This document shows, piece by piece, positions 23,984 through 30,731 of a stretch of 34,502 nt of DNA (position 1 is its first letter; every line of letters begins with the position of its first letter). The translations under genes and the position numbers were made by a program. This DNA comes from Lentisphaerales bacterium. Lineage in GTDB: Bacteria; Verrucomicrobiota; Kiritimatiellia; JAUXFM01. Location: positions 1-34,502 of the forward strand of contig JAUXFM010000014.1 in the NCBI GenBank assembly GCA_030622955.1, written 5' to 3'. The notes beneath the pieces are model-generated. The model saw nothing but the letters and a program-made list of their open reading frames with translations, was not told the origin of the DNA and did not search any database.

Positions 23984-24916
23984 CTACTCTTTCCCCCGCG
24001 ACTTTGCTTCAAGAGCACGACGCGCATTCTCATGCCATCGGTGCAAATCATTTTTAGGAATATACCAGAACAATGGATGCACTACATTCCTGTACGTCGC
24101 TTCATCCATCCCAGCAAGGGCTTCAGGCGTCAACTTCTTCTCGATCTTCTCAAGCCAGGTCGCATCCTCTTCCTCTTCCCATTTGTCATGGTTCAGCGGA
24201 CAAACCTGCTGACAGAGATCACAACCATAAATCCACTCACCCATCTTGTCCCATAGCCCAGGTTCGACCGGCCCCTTCGAGCTGTAAGTCAAATGCGCAA
24301 TGCAACGATCCATCCGCATCCTGTAGGGCTCTACCAGTGCACCCGTTGGACATGCATCAATACATTTACGGCAGCCCGGTGGACAAAGCGGCCTCAGGCT
24401 TGGCACATCAGCAGGAAGCTCCACATCGACAAGCCATGTTTCAATATTAATCCAAGAGCCATACCCGTCGCAGTAGGCAATGCAGTTCTTTCCAAATCGT
24501 GTTGCTCCCGCCCTGCTCGCCGCAGCCTTGTCCGGCACCCCGCCTTTTCTGGTACGCAACCTGAGCTTCTTAAGCCCATCTGTCATTCGTTTTGGCATCG
24601 CATGATCCGGAGATTCCTCATACCTGAGATCAAATAGATAGTTCAGACCAATATGACCCACAAGTTCCTTCGGTAGCCGATACTTCCCGTAATGCCGGAT
24701 ACATACCACTATTGAACGTGCCCAGGGATTCTTGATCCGCGGGTCTTCTCTATTCAGCATCCAGCCATACAGCGACTCTGCTTCAGGAAAGCGTTTGATC
24801 AGGTCGCGCACAGTCCTTCCAAACGTATTGAATGGCCTGGCCGATGTAATGCCGCAGGCAACATATCCAATCTCCTGTGCCAATTCCTTAATATCACTCG
24901 CCAGCTGCTCATTCAT
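23984..24916 (-). CDS. queG: Epoxyqueuosine reductase-like iron-sulphur/cobalamin protein (QueG)
   Basis: QueG reduces epoxyqueuosine to queuosine in tRNA, the last step of queuosine synthesis, using cobalamin and two 4Fe-4S clusters. The 310-residue product has an N-terminal segment VACGITSARPF, a central region (WARSIVVCIRHYGKYRLP) and two ferredoxin-type clusters: CPPGCRKCIDACPTGAL (about 200) and IYGCDLCQQVCPLN (about 250). The middle (GKNCIAYCDGYGSWINIET) and cluster spacing resemble QueG, though some signature residues differ, so a related 4Fe-4S protein is possible. I use the ATG at 24916. A GTG at 24952 with AGGA just upstream is a fair alternative that would add 12 residues. It is the first gene of a five-gene run. 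Confidence 0.75.
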   Translation of the reverse strand: MNEQLASDIKELAQEIGYVACGITSARPFNTFGRTVRDLIKRFPEAESLYGWMLNREDPRIKNPWARSIVVCIRHYGKYRLPKELVGHIGLNYLFDLRYEESPDHAMPKRMTDGLKKLRLRTRKGGVPDKAAASRAGATRFGKNCIAYCDGYGSWINIETWLVDVELPADVPSLRPLCPPGCRKCIDACPTGALVEPYRMRMDRCIAHLTYSSKGPVEPGLWDKMGEWIYGCDLCQQVCPLNHDKWEEEEDATWLEKIEKKLTPEALAGMDEATYRNVVHPLFWYIPKNDLHRWHENARRALEAKSRGKE

Positions 24917-25224
24917 CGTCTGGATATTTGCTCCAAGATTTCCCCAATCCACAATCCTACATGAGCCCCATCCCAGCAGGTTCCTGTCCTCGTCGCAAGT
25001 ACTTCGAATGGATCTATAGCGCAGGATTTGTCCTGCTCAACCCTGTCGTAATCCGTACCTGCGGCGTCTGGGTATATCTATGTACTGTATAGTGCTATGC
25101 ACCAACCACCTGCTCCGTCATCACTTCTCTTTGACTTGCCCCACCCTGAGCCCTCCGCTATGACAGGCAACTATTAACCACCCACAGCACTTCGTGCAGC
25201 GATGCAGGTGCGCGCGCGGGCAGG
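24917..25224. other. Non-coding region between queG and the Gfo/Idh/MocA gene
   Basis: These 308 bases hold no gene I can support. They contain a candidate minus-strand promoter for the queG operon with a hairpin in its spacer (25013-25040). A small GCAC/TTC/GTGC hairpin lies near 25187, downstream of the oxidoreductase stop codon region. I saw no clear intrinsic terminator with a T-run. Confidence 0.5.
25013..25040 (-). promoter_or_regulatory. Candidate promoter of the queG-mutS-pdxB-rlmN-rsmB run, with a palindrome in the spacer
   Basis: On the minus strand, TTGAGC (25035-25040) and TATAGA (25013-25018) are separated by 16 bp. The perfect inverted repeat gcagga / tttg / tcctgc (25021-25036) fills the spacer and part of the -35 box, a typical place for a repressor or MerR-type activator site. 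The box matches are only 4 of 6 each, so this is tentative. Confidence 0.33.
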
Positions 25225-26280
25225 TCAATCATTACCCACCTTCACCCATCCACCAGTACGATGGGATTCATAGATTCCCAAAACAATATCCACCGCGTGC
25301 CTTGCGTCCGTCGCTGACACGAATGGCTCCCGACCTTCCCGGACCGCCGCGACAAAATCAGCTATCAGCCCCCTGTGACCACAACCATAATAGCTCTTTC
25401 CGAGCACCATCTCAGGCTCCTCATTTGCCGCTGCGAGCTCGGTGATTATCAGTTCACTCTTTTCATTGTCTTCAAAATCAACACGTATCGGATTATTGTT
25501 GCACAATTCAAGATAGCCAACCGTCCCACTCATAGCAAAACTGGCCTCCCATGCGCTGTGACTTCCGGAAGTAGCAGTCATCGAACCCAGCACTCCCGAT
25601 TTGAAGCGCAACGCCGCACTTGCGGTGTCCTCAGTTTCAATATTGCCTTTATGCGTTATGTTCGCAAATGCACCACTGACAGATGCAACACCGCCCATTA
25701 TCCATGCAAGAATATCTATGTAATGAATCGCCTGGTTGATAAGTACCGATCCACCCTCGCCGGCCCAGGTCCCGCGCCACGCATCGCGATCATAATAGTC
25801 GGCGGTACGAAGACAGCGCATTTCAAGGGAAGCTGTCAGTATCTCGCCAAATACCCCCTTATCAATCAAACGCTTGAGATAGCGGCTGACAGCGTCGAAC
25901 CTGTGTTGAAATACACCCGCACAAATCAGATCCGCATGATGCTTCTGCGCCGTTGCAATGGCATCCAACCCAGCCCTGGTAGAAGCCAGGGCCTTCTCAC
26001 AAAGCACATGGCGGCCTGCCGATAGCGCATCGACGACAATACCGGCATGCGATCCGTGATCAGTACAAACCGTTACGCAGTCCAGATCAGCATCATTGAT
26101 GACTTCGTGGTAATCGGTTGTGATCTGCCTGATATCAAACTGCTCGGATAACTCTTTGGCCCGCTCAGCCTGCAGGTCACAGGCCCAGACTACCTCCACA
26201 TCCGGAATGCACTGGAAGGCACGTATATGCGTGGGGGCAATACACCCGCAGCCAATGATCCCAATCTTGACGCCTTTCAT
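25225..26280 (-). CDS. Gfo/Idh/MocA-family NAD(P)-dependent oxidoreductase
   Basis: Predicted sugar or cyclitol dehydrogenase, 351 residues. The N-terminus is a Rossmann fold (MKGVKIGIIGCGCIAPTHIR), followed by VCTDHGSHAGIVVDALSAGR and HVLCEKALAS, the conserved EK-P/A motif of the family. The C-terminal domain carries GGSVLINQAIHYIDILAWIM with the expected catalytic His, and GKSYYGCGHRGLIADFVAAV near the end. The ATG at 26280 is preceded by GGAGGTG with 7 bases of spacing, much better than the upstream in-frame start at 26352. It follows rsmA by 49 bp on the same strand. The substrate cannot be told from sequence. Sugar-nucleotide modification for surface polysaccharide is one possibility. 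Confidence 0.88.
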   Translation of the reverse strand: MKGVKIGIIGCGCIAPTHIRAFQCIPDVEVVWACDLQAERAKELSEQFDIRQITTDYHEVINDADLDCVTVCTDHGSHAGIVVDALSAGRHVLCEKALASTRAGLDAIATAQKHHADLICAGVFQHRFDAVSRYLKRLIDKGVFGEILTASLEMRCLRTADYYDRDAWRGTWAGEGGSVLINQAIHYIDILAWIMGGVASVSGAFANITHKGNIETEDTASAALRFKSGVLGSMTATSGSHSAWEASFAMSGTVGYLELCNNNPIRVDFEDNEKSELIITELAAANEEPEMVLGKSYYGCGHRGLIADFVAAVREGREPFVSATDARHAVDIVLGIYESHRTGGWVKVGND

Positions 26281-26329
26281 GAAGAAGCACCTCCGGCAGC
26301 AGCTTCGCACCACACAAAAGAGCCACCCA

Positions 26330-27220
26330 CTACCGCTCCGAGAATTCCGCACACTTGTCCGATAGCCGACACCAATCGCCCAGTGCCAGGTTGGCTGGCC
26401 TCACACAACATTCCAGCTTAAGATCGCCCAATATGCTAACACATTCATCCTTTGTCAAGACAACCGCACCCTTGAAGCGTTGGAGGATATTGCACATCTG
26501 CTTTCTTCTATGCTGAAACGCATGCCGGGTCAGCGCCTTGAAGTTGTCCATATCCGCCGGCATTGGGCGAGCATCCGATTTGCGAGTCATGACTATAATT
26601 GCCGATTCAATCTCGGGTATCGGCCAAAAACATGTAGGGCTGACCAGTTTCGCGATCTCCACATCATACACAAGTTTTGGCCATATGCTCAGCAAACCGT
26701 ACTGACCATTGCCAGGCTCAGCAACCAGCCGCTCCGCGACTTCTTTCTGAATCGTGACAACAACCTTCTCTGGTGCATTTTGCTCCTGCCACAGATTCAT
26801 GAGAAACCTGCTGGCAACACAATATGGCAGGTTGGCAACGACCTTGGTCACACCTTTTGCAAACAACTCATCCAGAAAGAGCCGCATGATGTCGGCATTT
26901 ATGATCTCAACGGAATCCCTGTATCTGTATTCCTGGCGCAGTCGAGAGAAAAGCCGCCGATCCTTCTCCACTGCCACCAGACGTTTACACCGCTCAACAA
27001 GTTCGTGGGTCACCGTCCCAAGACCAGGCCCCACCTCGAGGACGACATCCTGCTCACCCACATCGGCATGCCGCATCAGGATCTCAAGTACATTGCCATC
27101 AACGAGGAAATTCTGGCCAAGCGCTTTGCTGGGACGCAGCTCAAGCTCATTGAGAATCGTACGAACCTGTGCTGGGCTGTTGAGATTCACTTGCGCTTCC
27201 AGGGGTTCCGCTTCCTGCAC
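26330..27220 (-). CDS. rsmA: 16S rRNA dimethyladenosine transferase RsmA (KsgA)
   Basis: Dimethylates A1518 and A1519 in 16S rRNA helix 45 during late 30S assembly. The 296-residue product has the family opening LRPSKALGQNFLVDGNVLEI, the SAM motif VVLEVGPGLGTVTHELVER, acidic loop VAVEKDRRLF, INADIMRLF and the catalytic VANLPYCVASRFLM (the NLPY motif). The C-terminal helical domain has HAFQHRRKQMCNIL. Its ATG lies inside the last codons of pdxA (34-bp overlap), so translation is coupled. The order surA-pdxA-rsmA is the one known from E. coli. Confidence 0.95.
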   Translation of the reverse strand: MQEAEPLEAQVNLNSPAQVRTILNELELRPSKALGQNFLVDGNVLEILMRHADVGEQDVVLEVGPGLGTVTHELVERCKRLVAVEKDRRLFSRLRQEYRYRDSVEIINADIMRLFLDELFAKGVTKVVANLPYCVASRFLMNLWQEQNAPEKVVVTIQKEVAERLVAEPGNGQYGLLSIWPKLVYDVEIAKLVSPTCFWPIPEIESAIIVMTRKSDARPMPADMDNFKALTRHAFQHRRKQMCNILQRFKGAVVLTKDECVSILGDLKLECCVRPANLALGDWCRLSDKCAEFSER

Positions 27221-28197
27221 AGAGCGGCACCAAGTTCAATTGCAGCAATCATACTGGACGGATCCGCGCACCATTTGCCCGCGATGTCGAATGCTGTCCC
27301 ATGATCTGGCGATGTCCTGATTATAGGAAGTCCCAACGTAATGTTCACGCCCTTCTCGAATCCAACCATCTTCAGTGGGCCCAAGCCCTGATCATGATAC
27401 ATTGCGAGCACGCAACCATATTCCTTCTTGAGCGCGCGATAAAAAACAACATCCGCAGGAACCGGCCCCTCTACTTTCAGCCCCATTCTTGCAAGACGCC
27501 GCACCGCAGGTGCGATGATCCTACGCTCCTCAGATCCCAACGCACCACCATCACCCGCATGCGGGTTAAGACCACAGACAGCCACAGTCTTGGACCCTTT
27601 CACGCCAAGCCAGCCAAGAGACTGACAGGCAAGCTCGCCTGCTTCGACAATGGCCCTGCTCGACAGCGCCGCAGGAACCGAGAGTAACGGTATATGGCGG
27701 GTAACGCAGACAACACGAAGTCCACCACCCATAAGCATCATTGCGAACTTCTTCGTATTTGTCAGCAATCCCAGCAGTTCAGTATGGCCCGCACTTTTGA
27801 TCCCAGCCCTGCCGAAGGCCTCCTTAGAAATTGGCCCAGTAACCATCCCATCGAATCGACCTGTCAAACAATACATGGTAGCAGCTCGGATCCAACCCAA
27901 TGCAGCATGTGCCGCTACAGCACTTACCACGCCATCTTTCTGCGTAAGCCTGCGCGGCGCAGTGAAATCCCATAAACTGACAGGAGGCAGCACCCGGCGT
28001 GACTCATTACACCAATCGGGTGGTTCGGGCAGCGACAGCTTTGAACATGCCCTCGAGATCACACGGCGCTCGCCAAGAATTATGAGCTTCAGGTCAGAAG
28101 GCCAGCACTCGCCAAGCGCCGCCTTGAGCACGACTTCGGGCCCAATACCGTTTACGTCACCCACAGTAAGGGCAAGCGCCCTGATCTTTCCTGCCAT
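27187..28197 (-). CDS. pdxA: 4-hydroxythreonine-4-phosphate dehydrogenase PdxA
   Basis: Oxidises 4-phosphohydroxy-L-threonine in the DXP-dependent route to pyridoxal phosphate. The 336-residue product begins ALALTVGDVNGIGPEVVLKA and has GMVTGPISKEAFGRAG with GHTELLGLL. Metal ligands fit the His in AGHTELL, the His in MYHDQGLGPLKMV and a further His in the AVCGLNPHAGDGGALGSEE stretch. The end, GVNITLGLPIIRTSPDHGTA, is strongly conserved. The ATG at 28197 has GGAG 9 bases upstream, better than the in-frame start at 28224. The E. coli-type neighbours surA (upstream) and rsmA (downstream) are both present. Confidence 0.95.
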   Translation of the reverse strand: MAGKIRALALTVGDVNGIGPEVVLKAALGECWPSDLKLIILGERRVISRACSKLSLPEPPDWCNESRRVLPPVSLWDFTAPRRLTQKDGVVSAVAAHAALGWIRAATMYCLTGRFDGMVTGPISKEAFGRAGIKSAGHTELLGLLTNTKKFAMMLMGGGLRVVCVTRHIPLLSVPAALSSRAIVEAGELACQSLGWLGVKGSKTVAVCGLNPHAGDGGALGSEERRIIAPAVRRLARMGLKVEGPVPADVVFYRALKKEYGCVLAMYHDQGLGPLKMVGFEKGVNITLGLPIIRTSPDHGTAFDIAGKWCADPSSMIAAIELGAALCRKRNPWKRK

Positions 28198-28242
28198 GAC
28201 AACACTCTCCTGGTGCCAGCGCAATGCGCGCGACTACCTGAT

Positions 28243-29211
28243 TCAGAAAGCGCCGTGCGGCACAATCTTTATATAGGCTTCTTCCCGCAGCTGTTTGACC
28301 CACGCGTCATACCTGCGTTCTGCCTTCTTTGCCTTGAGTTCCTTCACAAGTCGCTCGCGTACCTGCTCGAACTCGAGGCGCTTCGCTTCCTGCAGGTCCA
28401 TCACCTTAACAACATAAATCTCATAGCCGGTTTCAACGATCTTCGCAACATCACCAGCTTTCAACCCGTCAACGGCGGAACCAAGTTCACGGCGCAGCGA
28501 AGAAGGCTCGATCCAACCCCAGTCCCCGCCCTTATCGGCTTTAGTCCCATCGGAGGAACTACGTGCCAGCTTCGCGAAATCATTGCCATTCATAGCCTTA
28601 TCCCTTAACTCATCCGCCTTCAGGCGGAGCGCACCGATAGGTTTCCCCGTCTTCTCAAGGACAATGACAGAAAGCTTTAGCTTGGTCGGCGACCAGAATT
28701 CCCTCGCATTCGCCTCGTAGGCGGCATGCATCTCGGCAGGCGAAATTGTGATCTTACCCTCAACCCCACGCTCACGCACCACTGAAAGCAAGGTCTCTTT
28801 CCTGATCTTAGCCCTGAAGTCGCCAAGAGTAAGCCCCTCGTCCCGGAGGGCTTCAATGAACCGCGCACGATCGCCATCAAAATGGTCATCGATAGTACGG
28901 CTGATCCTGCCCTCAACGTGAGATTCAGGAATAACAACTCCCTCTTCTTGCACCGATTGGATCAACAGTGTCCGCTCTATCAGTGCATCCAGCGCCGAGA
29001 GCCTCACCTTGCGTACCTGCGCGCCAACATCCCCTCCACTAGGTGCGCGCATTACTCGCAGCTCAAGTGGGCGCGACATGATGAGCACATCACTGATCGT
29101 TATGATGTCCTCATTCACATAGGCAGCAACACCATCGACAAGCTGCGGTTCCGCGGCCATTGCCGAAGCAACAATGCAGGCGAACAAAATCGTTGAAATC
29201 AACCTCTTCAT
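28243..29211 (-). CDS. surA: SurA-type periplasmic chaperone / peptidyl-prolyl isomerase
   Basis: Predicted periplasmic foldase for outer-membrane proteins, 322 residues. It has a signal peptide (MKRLISTILFACIVASAMA, cleaved before AEPQ). A SurA_N-like chaperone region follows (VDGVAAYVNEDIITISDVL; SALDALIERTLLIQSVQEEG). One parvulin domain comes next (FAKLARSSSDGTKADKGGDW, then GWIEPSSLR and VDGLKAGDVAKIVETGY). E. coli SurA has two parvulin domains; a single one is common in other phyla. The ATG at 29211 is the only start that leaves a normal signal peptide. It has no Shine-Dalgarno sequence and lies just past a promoter-like sequence. The synteny with pdxA and rsmA supports the surA name. 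Confidence 0.85.
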   Translation of the reverse strand: MKRLISTILFACIVASAMAAEPQLVDGVAAYVNEDIITISDVLIMSRPLELRVMRAPSGGDVGAQVRKVRLSALDALIERTLLIQSVQEEGVVIPESHVEGRISRTIDDHFDGDRARFIEALRDEGLTLGDFRAKIRKETLLSVVRERGVEGKITISPAEMHAAYEANAREFWSPTKLKLSVIVLEKTGKPIGALRLKADELRDKAMNGNDFAKLARSSSDGTKADKGGDWGWIEPSSLRRELGSAVDGLKAGDVAKIVETGYEIYVVKVMDLQEAKRLEFEQVRERLVKELKAKKAERRYDAWVKQLREEAYIKIVPHGAF

Positions 29212-29219
29212 CAGGCCGG

Positions 29220-29248
29220 AGTATCGCAAAAGCAGTTCTGCACAGCAA
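29220..29248 (-). promoter_or_regulatory. Candidate promoter for the surA-pdxA-rsmA run
   Basis: On the minus strand, TTGCTG (29243-29248), 17 bp, then GATACT (29220-29225) preceded by TG in an extended -10 arrangement. Transcription would start only 2-3 bases before the surA ATG, which would make the message nearly leaderless. Consensus matching only. Confidence 0.33.
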
Positions 29249-29263
29249 CGCCAAAAAGCACCG

Positions 29264-29293
29264 TTGACACCGTAACTGTGGAAGTTGTACATT
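29264..29293 (+). promoter_or_regulatory. Candidate promoter for the Ig-like lipoprotein gene
   Basis: A perfect TTGACA (29264-29269), an 18-bp spacer and TACATT (29288-29293), giving a leader of about 30 bases to the ATG at 29331. It lies back to back with the surA promoter candidate. Confidence 0.42.
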
Positions 29294-29330
29294 ATCTACC
29301 GTTACGACGCATTAATACTAGGACTGCTGT

Positions 29331-29726
29331 ATGACAACACAAGCAAAGAACTACCTACCACTCCTCTTCATCACAAGCATTGCCATTGTTATGGCTTCAT
29401 TCGTCATCGTTGGTTGCGAGACAGAATCCGCATCTGCCCAGGCCAGGATCCGAATAACACCCGATACAGCAGCGATAAAGGTGGGCGAATCTATCGTACT
29501 GACCGCTTCCGGTGGTTACGAATACCACTGGAGCATCTCTAATGATACATGGGGCATATTGTCGACCCGCGAAGGTGAACGCGTTACATACAAGAGTCTT
29601 GCGACACCAAGCACCAACGCCGTTCAGCTCATAACAGTTACTTCAGTGATAGAGAACAGCCCCGGCGATGCAACAAACACGTCAAGCTACGCCCGTACCG
29701 GCAACGCCTATATTACGCATAAATAG
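29331..29726 (+). CDS. Small lipoprotein with an Ig-like (BACON/Big-type) domain
   Basis: A 131-residue predicted lipoprotein: the hydrophobic signal LLFITSIAIVMASFVIVGCE has its lipobox IVGC and Cys29 as lipid site. A beta-rich domain follows, with the Ig-like rhythm ITPDTAAIKVGESIVLTASG, then YEYHWSISNDTWGILSTREG. The W-S-I-S/N-x-x-x-G-I/T phrase is shared with the protein at 30366, so the two look like paralogues. AGGA sits 7 bases before the ATG. It is divergent from surA and no partner gene suggests a function. Surface adhesion or cell-wall attachment are only guesses. Confidence 0.72.
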   Translation: MTTQAKNYLPLLFITSIAIVMASFVIVGCETESASAQARIRITPDTAAIKVGESIVLTASGGYEYHWSISNDTWGILSTREGERVTYKSLATPSTNAVQLITVTSVIENSPGDATNTSSYARTGNAYITHK

Positions 29727-29889
29727 AGAGAGCGTTCAGGATTCATAAAAGAATGTCGAAGCCTCGACCTCCGGAAGCTATTCATGTGTTTACCCTGCAT
29801 AGCAGGGAGTAGAGCGAATGCGTGGGAGCTGCCCATGTGGGCCATCCATCAGGATCAACGACACTCAACAAGCAGATACTAACTACCGG

Positions 29890-30252
29890 TCAGTCTTCCT
29901 TCTTCTCTTCAAAGTTCGGACAGGTGTCAGTTGCGTCAACAACCTTGAAGTGGAGCGAACAGCGCTGGGTGAATGGATTGACTACATAGTTCGTGCAATA
30001 ACGACAAATCTGTCCCTTTTCATCTTTAGCAAATACATCCACATCAGCTGATCGGTCAGCATCCGTAAAAACACTGGGGCCGCCTCGCCCCTTGAAAGGA
30101 ACATCCGCTTCATTCTCAAAAACATGGCCACAGCCAGCACAACTCAGCTTCTCACCAGACTTGGCGAAACCATCATAGACCGGCTCCCGCTTGAGGAAAC
30201 TCTCCTCACCACAGTGGGAACAGCCTATGCTCTCTGCCTCACTCTTACCCAT
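29890..30252 (-). CDS. Zinc-ribbon protein of unknown function
   Basis: A 120-residue soluble protein with eight cysteines in two probable zinc sites: Cys11/Cys14 with Cys38/Cys41 (GCSHCGEES; CAGCGHVFENEAD), and Cys83/Cys86 with Cys98/Cys111 (ICRYCTNYVVNPFTQRCSLH). The first half is a classic zinc ribbon. The second resembles a short treble-clef knuckle and ends in NFEEKKED. I do not recognise a named family. The gene stands alone on the minus strand between the two Ig-like lipoprotein genes. The ATG at 30252 is the natural start, directly before MGKSEAESIGCSHCGEE. Confidence 0.7.
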   Translation of the reverse strand: MGKSEAESIGCSHCGEESFLKREPVYDGFAKSGEKLSCAGCGHVFENEADVPFKGRGGPSVFTDADRSADVDVFAKDEKGQICRYCTNYVVNPFTQRCSLHFKVVDATDTCPNFEEKKED

Positions 30253-30365
30253 AATCCGGTCTTATACCCACAAGCAACGACGAGAGGCAAGTGCCTTTGC
30301 CCAAGAAAACGTTTGCTGCCCAATGTTCCACAGTGATATAAGAATATCTTGAAGGGGCAAAGACC

Positions 30366-30725
30366 ATGACCAAAACTTCCGCTTTAGGCTCGATCATCAT
30401 TGTCCTGATACTTCTTGTGGCCAGCTTCTGCTTTATTGGTTGCGAACAGGAGAGTGACGATCACGTGCGCAACGGCCAAATAACGGTTTCGCCGGATAAC
30501 ATCAAGTACAGCTATGCTACAGCCATGTCCAACAAGACGGTCACCATCACTGCACAGGGCGGCAAACCCGACTATATTTGGTCAGTAGCCCATACCAACA
30601 TCGGCACCATCACGTCACACGGCAGCACGGCAATATACAGGCCAGCCGATCAGACAGGTGGAAACTTCGTCACGGCAACCGATGCTGACGGAAATAGCGC
30701 TACGGCCACTATCACGCAATTCTAA
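30366..30725 (+). CDS. Small lipoprotein with an Ig-like domain, paralogue of the one at 29331
   Basis: A 119-residue predicted lipoprotein with signal SIIIVLILLVASFCFIGCE and Cys26 as lipid site. A single Ig-like domain follows: GQITVSPDNIKYSYATAMSN, TVTITAQGGKPDYIWSVAHT, IGTITSHGSTAIYRP. It ends ATDADGNSATATITQF, the usual close of a bacterial Ig-like fold. The WSV-x-x-x-x-x-GTI segment aligns with WSISNDTWGIL of the upstream lipoprotein. AAGGGG lies 8 bases before the ATG. It converges on the STT3-like gene, leaving only 6 bp between the stops. Confidence 0.72.
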   Translation: MTKTSALGSIIIVLILLVASFCFIGCEQESDDHVRNGQITVSPDNIKYSYATAMSNKTVTITAQGGKPDYIWSVAHTNIGTITSHGSTAIYRPADQTGGNFVTATDADGNSATATITQF

Positions 30726-30731
30726 TAATTG

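Noticed and set aside
29793-29807. Hairpin ccctgc / ata / gcaggg as a terminator of the first Ig-like lipoprotein gene
   Set aside because: A 6-bp stem with no following T-run. Too weak to call an intrinsic terminator.
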